DNA of 9,842 nt. Origin: an uncultured Peptococcaceae bacterium (GTDB taxonomy: Bacteria > Bacillota > Peptococcia > Peptococcales > Peptococcaceae). Both the position numbers and the translations under genes were made by a program. This document shows, piece by piece, positions 6,105-9,842 of the stretch (position 1 is its first letter; each line of letters begins with the position of its first letter). Where the stretch lies: NCBI GenBank assembly GCA_938044045.1, contig CALIQN010000130.1:1-9842 (forward strand). Direction: 5' to 3'. The notes beneath the pieces are model-generated. The model worked only from the letters and a program-made list of their open reading frames with translations, did no database searches and was not told where the DNA came from.

Positions 6105-6737
6105 CTATTTTGTCTTATGATCAATGATTTGTCTAGAGGAGAGTTCTTGATAGATATCCTCTACACCTATCCCCATTTCTGCCATTAATACCATAAGATG
6201 ATATATTAAATCAGAAATTTCATAAATTGTTTCCTTTTTATCTTCTGACTTAGCTGCAATAACAACCTCCGTTACTTCTTCCCCTACTTTTTTTAAAATT
6301 TTATCGATTCCTTTTTCAAAAAGATAGGTTGTATAGGAACCCTCTGGTTTATTTTCCTTTCTCTCTAAAAGTAATTCCATTAAGCTTTGGATAGAAAAGT
6401 CTTGTTTTTCATCATTTTCCCAGACTTTATCCACAAAACAGGAAAAGTTGCCTAAATGGCAAGCAGGCCCCATAGGCTCTACAACTACTTTAAGCGTATC
6501 ACGGTCACAATCTGTTGTAATAGAAATTATTTTTTGGTAATTCCCACTTGTTTCTCCCTTCAACCAAAGCTTTTGTCTGGAGCGAGAATAAAAACAAGCT
6601 AAACCTTTTTCCTCAGATATTTTCAAACTTTCTTGATTCATATAAGCAAGCATCAATACTTGTTTTGTAGCAGAATCTATAACAATAGCTGGAATTAATC
6701 CACTATCATCAAATTTCAAGTCTGTAATTTCTACCAT
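6105..6737 (-). CDS. hisIE: Bifunctional phosphoribosyl-AMP cyclohydrolase / phosphoribosyl-ATP pyrophosphatase
   Basis: The 210-residue protein fuses two enzymes for histidine steps 2 and 3. The N-terminal cyclohydrolase (about 1-105) has LMLAYMNQESL, YSRSRQKLWLKGETSGN, the metal site DCDRD (76-80) and the zinc cysteines Cys77, Cys93 and Cys100 (GPACH, FSCF). The C-terminal pyrophosphatase (about 117-202) has the MazG-like helices with KKVGEEVTEVVIAAK and YEISDLIYHLMVLM. HisE first hydrolyses phosphoribosyl-ATP to phosphoribosyl-AMP; HisI then opens the adenine ring to give ProFAR, the HisA substrate. It starts two bases after the hisF stop, with AAGGGAG inside the hisF 3' end as binding site, so translation is probably coupled. 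The fused arrangement is common in Clostridia, Negativicutes and Proteobacteria. Confidence 0.96.
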   Translation of the reverse strand: MVEITDLKFDDSGLIPAIVIDSATKQVLMLAYMNQESLKISEEKGLACFYSRSRQKLWLKGETSGNYQKIISITTDCDRDTLKVVVEPMGPACHLGNFSCFVDKVWENDEKQDFSIQSLMELLLERKENKPEGSYTTYLFEKGIDKILKKVGEEVTEVVIAAKSEDKKETIYEISDLIYHLMVLMAEMGIGVEDIYQELSSRQIIDHKTK

Positions 6738-6739
6738 AC

Positions 6740-7504
6740 CTATATCTCCCTTACCTCTATTTCTTTATTTTTTAAATACTGCTTTAATGTTCTGATATCA
6801 ATTTGTTTTGAATGGAATACTGAGGCCGCTAAGCCAGCATCAACCTTTGGTTGCATCTTAAAAAGGGTATAGAAATCTTCCTGACATCCTGCTCCACCTG
6901 ATGCTATGATTGGTACTTTAACAGCATTAGATACTGCTTCAAGCATCTTTAAATCAAAACCCTCTTTCATACCATCAGCATCAATAGAATTCACAACAAG
7001 TTCGCCAACACCCATAGCTTCTGCACGCTTTATCCATTCAATAGCATCAATTTCTGTATCTCTTCTTCCACCCTCAGCAAATAAAGAAAAACCACCTTTT
7101 TCATTACGTTTGATATCAGCAGATAGAATCACACATTGACTTCCATAAACTCTAACCGCCTCACTAATTAATCTAGGATTTTTTATGGCGCCAGAATTAA
7201 CACTAACCTTATCTGCACCACAATTAAGTACTCTTTCAAAATCTTCTAAAGTTGAAATACCACCACCAACAGTTAAAGGAATAAAAACTTCTCTAGCAAC
7301 TTTTTTTAAAATTTCAGCGAACACCTTTCTATTCTCAACTGAAGCAGTAATATCATAAAAAACTAATTCATCGGCACCCGTCTCACTATAATATTTAGCT
7401 AAAGTAATAGGTGAATCCAATTGCTGCAAATTTTTAAAATTTACACCTTTAACAACATTATCACCAATAACATCTAAACAAGGTATAATTCTTTTTGTAA
7501 TCAT
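6740..7504 (-). CDS. hisF: Imidazole glycerol phosphate synthase, cyclase subunit
   Basis: The 254-residue (beta/alpha)8-barrel protein carries IPCLDV with catalytic Asp11, TVGGGI (79-83), ILSADIKRN with catalytic Asp130, and IIASGGAG near the end. It uses ammonia delivered by HisH to convert PRFAR to imidazole glycerol phosphate plus AICAR. Its length is normal for the family. The ATG overlaps the hisA stop as ATGA (7504-7501), and AAGGTGG inside the hisA end is a fair binding site, so translation is probably coupled to hisA. The partner hisH lies one gene upstream in the same operon. Confidence 0.97.
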   Translation of the reverse strand: MITKRIIPCLDVIGDNVVKGVNFKNLQQLDSPITLAKYYSETGADELVFYDITASVENRKVFAEILKKVAREVFIPLTVGGGISTLEDFERVLNCGADKVSVNSGAIKNPRLISEAVRVYGSQCVILSADIKRNEKGGFSLFAEGGRRDTEIDAIEWIKRAEAMGVGELVVNSIDADGMKEGFDLKMLEAVSNAVKVPIIASGGAGCQEDFYTLFKMQPKVDAGLAASVFHSKQIDIRTLKQYLKNKEIEVREI

Positions 7505-8214
7505 TGCGCCACCTTTATTGCTTCTCTTAAAGAAATTGCCTCTTCATAGTAGGCCTTTCCAATAATTGCACCATAGATCCCCAATTTTCTTAGATTATCA
7601 ATATCCTTTATAGAAGAAACGCCACCTGAAGCAATAACATCCAAACTTAATTTTTCTGATAGCATGCTGTAAAGTTGCAAATTAGTGCCTTGCATAGCAC
7701 CATCTTTAGAAATATCTGTAACAATAATTGTCTTAACCCCTAATTGCTCTAATTGGTTTGTAAAATCCATCGCAGAAACATTAGATTTCTCTAACCAACC
7801 TTTAATTGCTACACAGCTATCCTTTATATCTACTGAAACAGCAACTTTATCTTGAAAGTTTTCTAAAGACTTTTCTAGGAATAGCCTATTATTGAGTGCT
7901 GCTGTACCTAAAATTACTCTATCAACACCTATATCTATATATCTTTTGATAGTATCTAAGTTTCGAATACCTCCACCGACTTGAACAAAGAAATTTGATT
8001 TCTTCACAATTTCAGTAATTAAATCAATGTTATCCGTCTTGCCATTTTTTGCACCATCAAGATCCACAATGTGTAAGTACTCTGCTCCTTCTTTTTGAAA
8101 ATTCTCAAGTAAGAATAACGGATTATCAGCATAAACTTTTACCTTATTAAAATCACCATATAAAAGTCTTACTGCCTTTCCTCCATATAAATCAATCGCT
8201 GGAAAAATTTTCAT
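7501..8214 (-). CDS. hisA: ProFAR isomerase (HisA)
   Basis: The 237-residue protein is a HisA-type (beta/alpha)8 barrel. It has FPAIDLYGGKAVRL with Asp8 as catalytic acid/base, QVGGGIRN (78-85), VSVDIKD with Asp129 as the second catalytic aspartate, VTDISKDG and VIASGGVSS. It isomerises ProFAR to PRFAR, the substrate of HisHF. The barrel is related to HisF, but the AIDL start and DISKDG motif separate the two. Translation starts ten bases after the hisH stop, whose TAG is part of the TAGGAG binding site, so the two genes are tightly coupled. Confidence 0.96.
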   Translation of the reverse strand: MKIFPAIDLYGGKAVRLLYGDFNKVKVYADNPLFLLENFQKEGAEYLHIVDLDGAKNGKTDNIDLITEIVKKSNFFVQVGGGIRNLDTIKRYIDIGVDRVILGTAALNNRLFLEKSLENFQDKVAVSVDIKDSCVAIKGWLEKSNVSAMDFTNQLEQLGVKTIIVTDISKDGAMQGTNLQLYSMLSEKLSLDVIASGGVSSIKDIDNLRKLGIYGAIIGKAYYEEAISLREAIKVAQ

Positions 8215-8224
8215 CGTTTATCTC

Positions 8225-8833
8225 CTAATCTATTTCAGAAAAAGCCTGTAAAATACGCAGCCCAACTGTTGAGCTTTTTTCAGGGTGAAATTGACAACCA
8301 AATACATTGCCATCTTCAACTACCGCTGTAATCTCATCGCCATAATCTGTAACTGCTCGAGTGACTTCTTTACATTTTCTAGCATGATAAGAGTGGACAA
8401 AATAGACATACTCTCCCTCATTAACATACTTTAATATACGACTTTCATCATCTAAAAGATGTAATTTGTTCCAACCAATATGAGGAATTTTATATTCATT
8501 TGGTAGGATCATGGGCTGAATTTCACCTTTCAATAAACCCAATCCCTTATGTTCTCCAAATTCAAAGCTTTTTTCAAATAAAAGTTGCATGCCCAAGCAT
8601 ATTCCTAAAAGCGGGGTACCTTGCTTTGCTTTTTTTATAACAAGATCACCTAATCCATTTTCTCTTAGCTTCTTGGCTGCGTCTTCGAATGCACCCACAC
8701 CTGGTAAAATTAACTTATCTGCTTTTTCTATCTCTCTTTTATCACCACTGACAATTGTTTCAATACCAATTTTAGCAAATGAACTTTTTAGTGAAAATAA
8801 ATTCCCCACACCATAATCAACAATCACTATCAT
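8225..8833 (-). CDS. hisH: Imidazole glycerol phosphate synthase, glutaminase subunit
   Basis: The 202-residue class I glutamine amidotransferase has the expected triad: Cys79 in GICLGMQLLF, and His183 and Glu185 in QFHPEKS. It also has VDYGVGNLFS at the N-terminus, ILPGVGAFE as the oxyanion-strand region, and HIGWN and YFVHSYH in the middle. It hydrolyses glutamine and passes ammonia to HisF. Its ATG overlaps the hisB stop by one base (TAATG at 8835-8831), and AAAGGG eight bases upstream acts as binding site. The length is normal, and the position next to hisA and hisF matches the usual operon order. Confidence 0.97.
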   Translation of the reverse strand: MIVIVDYGVGNLFSLKSSFAKIGIETIVSGDKREIEKADKLILPGVGAFEDAAKKLRENGLGDLVIKKAKQGTPLLGICLGMQLLFEKSFEFGEHKGLGLLKGEIQPMILPNEYKIPHIGWNKLHLLDDESRILKYVNEGEYVYFVHSYHARKCKEVTRAVTDYGDEITAVVEDGNVFGCQFHPEKSSTVGLRILQAFSEID

Positions 8834-9420
8834 TATAGTATCCCTTTCGTAGATGGAATTTCATCTAAATAATTCTGATCTAAAGATAACGCTTCTTTTA
8901 GGCTTCTTGCTACAGATTTAAAAATTCCTTCTATAATATGATGAGAATTCTCTCCAGAAAGCATTCTTATATGCAATGATATAGTAAAATTTCTTACCAA
9001 AGCTAACCAAAATTCCTTGACCAGTTCTGTATCAAATTCTCCCACTTTTAGACTCGGAATCGCTACCTCATATACTAAAGTGCTTCTTCCTGATATATCA
9101 ATAGCTGATAAAATCAATGCCTCATCCATTGGAAGAATCATACTACCATAGCGATGTAACCCTCTTTTATCTTCTACAAGTTTTTGGAACGCTAGACCTA
9201 AACATATCCCAATATCTTCTGTGCTGTGATGAAAATCAACATGCACATCTCCATCGCAATGAAGATCAAGGTCAAATTTTGCATGTGATGAAAAAAGCAC
9301 CAACATATGATCTAAAAAACCAATACCTGTATTAATATTCGATTTTCCTGTACCATCAATATTTAATTTTAAAGATATCTTTGTTTCTGCAGTTTTTCTT
9401 GTAATCTCAGTTACTCTCAT
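8833..9420 (-). CDS. hisB: Imidazoleglycerol-phosphate dehydratase (monofunctional)
   Basis: The 195-residue protein contains the family landmarks: GIGFLDHML (32-40), the manganese-binding DFHHSTEDIGICLG (62-75), and NSHHIIEGIFKSVARSLKEAL (158-178), with STKG near the C-terminus. It dehydrates imidazole glycerol phosphate to imidazole acetol phosphate. It lacks the N-terminal HAD phosphatase domain of the E. coli HisB fusion, which fits the separate PHP phosphatase at the end of the operon. Its ATG overlaps the hisD stop as ATGA (9420-9417), so coupling to hisD is likely. Confidence 0.97.
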   Translation of the reverse strand: MRVTEITRKTAETKISLKLNIDGTGKSNINTGIGFLDHMLVLFSSHAKFDLDLHCDGDVHVDFHHSTEDIGICLGLAFQKLVEDKRGLHRYGSMILPMDEALILSAIDISGRSTLVYEVAIPSLKVGEFDTELVKEFWLALVRNFTISLHIRMLSGENSHHIIEGIFKSVARSLKEALSLDQNYLDEIPSTKGIL

Positions 9421-9842
9421 TGATTTCCCTCAATATTTTCATATATTTTGCGTATCTTGATACTATTCGCATGAGCTGTCAGCCCTTCTTTTTTTGCAAA
9501 AAAAGCAACATCATCTACTACATGCATGAGTGCTTCTTTTGTATAATGTGAATATTGTACTCGTTTTACAAAATCATCTACACCTAATGGACTAGAAAAT
9601 CTTGCTGTACCCATAGTTGGCAAAATATGATTGACGCCAGAAAAATAATCTCCAAGTACTTCTGGTGTATATTCTCCTAAAAAAATTGAACCTGCATGAA
9701 TAATATCATCAAGATAGTTAAAAGAATTTTTTACATATAAAGCCAGATGTTCTGGTGCAATTTCATTTGATATCTCAATAGCCTGTTCTATGTTATCAGC
9801 TATTATAATTTTGCCATTATTATCAATAGCATTACGAGCAAT
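9417..9842 (-). CDS. hisD: Histidinol dehydrogenase, C-terminal third (5' partial)
   Basis: The frame is open from the right edge of the window to TGA at 9419-9417, giving 141 residues of a protein that is usually about 430 long. It shows IAPEHLAL (the Glu-His pair used as catalytic base in the family), AGSIFLGEYTPEVLGDYFSGVNHILPT (catalytic and zinc-binding region), TARFSSPLGVDDFVKR, and GLTAHANSI with the C-terminal zinc-ligand histidine. The enzyme oxidises L-histidinol to histidine in two NAD-dependent steps. The Met at 9623 is internal. Its stop overlaps the hisB start. No defect is seen in the visible part; the start and catalytic N-terminal domain lie beyond the window. Confidence 0.96.
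   Translation of the reverse strand: MARNAIDNNGKIIIADNIEQAIEISNEIAPEHLALYVKNSFNYLDDIIHAGSIFLGEYTPEVLGDYFSGVNHILPTMGTARFSSPLGVDDFVKRVQYSHYTKEALMHVVDDVAFFAKKEGLTAHANSIKIRKIYENIEGNQ

Noticed and set aside
9417..9623. Separate 68-residue gene at the hisD end
   Set aside because: HisD homology runs unbroken to the window edge; the Met at 9623 (ILPTMGTARF) is internal to a conserved block.
1..9842. CRISPR array, tRNA, rRNA, insertion sequence or riboswitch
   Set aside because: I saw no regularly spaced short repeats, no tRNA-like cloverleaf, no transposase frame with end repeats, and no leader region of the his operon (its start is outside the window).

Overview
The window comes from a low-GC (roughly one third G+C by eye), probably anaerobic member of the Bacillota. 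Several features support this: AGGAGG-type ribosome binding sites, a fused hisIE gene, a monofunctional hisB paired with a PHP-type histidinol phosphatase, a small DUF1858 CxxC protein and a DUF4491-like membrane protein. The combination resembles Negativicutes/Clostridia more than Bacilli, but this placement is an inference from gene content.

Left end (1-1766, + strand): an open reading frame enters from outside the window. Its first ~83 visible residues are Rib/alpha-like surface-adhesin repeat sequence. They run in frame into the last residues of a class A penicillin-binding protein (PBP) glycosyltransferase domain, followed by a complete transpeptidase domain and a Ser/Thr/Asn-rich tail. 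Almost the whole glycosyltransferase domain is replaced. This junction is the most unusual thing in the window; it is either a true gene fusion or a chimeric assembly.

Middle (1857-5190): a DUF1858 CxxC protein (+), a small DUF4491-like membrane protein (-), a PutP-type sodium/proline symporter (+) and an EamA/DMT-family transporter (+). Three clear hairpin terminators separate these units. Two of them lie between convergent genes and look bidirectional. One overlaps the 3' end of the DUF4491-like gene. A good sigma-A-type promoter precedes putP and a fair one precedes the DUF4491-like gene.

Right end (5300-9842, - strand): a tightly packed histidine biosynthesis operon transcribed hisD (partial)-hisB-hisH-hisA-hisF-hisIE-hisK-like. 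Junctions are 4-base ATGA overlaps, a TAATG overlap, or gaps of 2-10 bases, which suggests translational coupling. Together these genes cover PRPP-ATP processing (HisI, HisE, HisA), imidazole ring formation (HisHF), dehydration (HisB), dephosphorylation (PHP phosphatase) and final oxidation (HisD). HisG, HisZ and HisC are not in the window and may lie upstream of hisD. The operon ends at a strong hairpin shared with the EamA gene.
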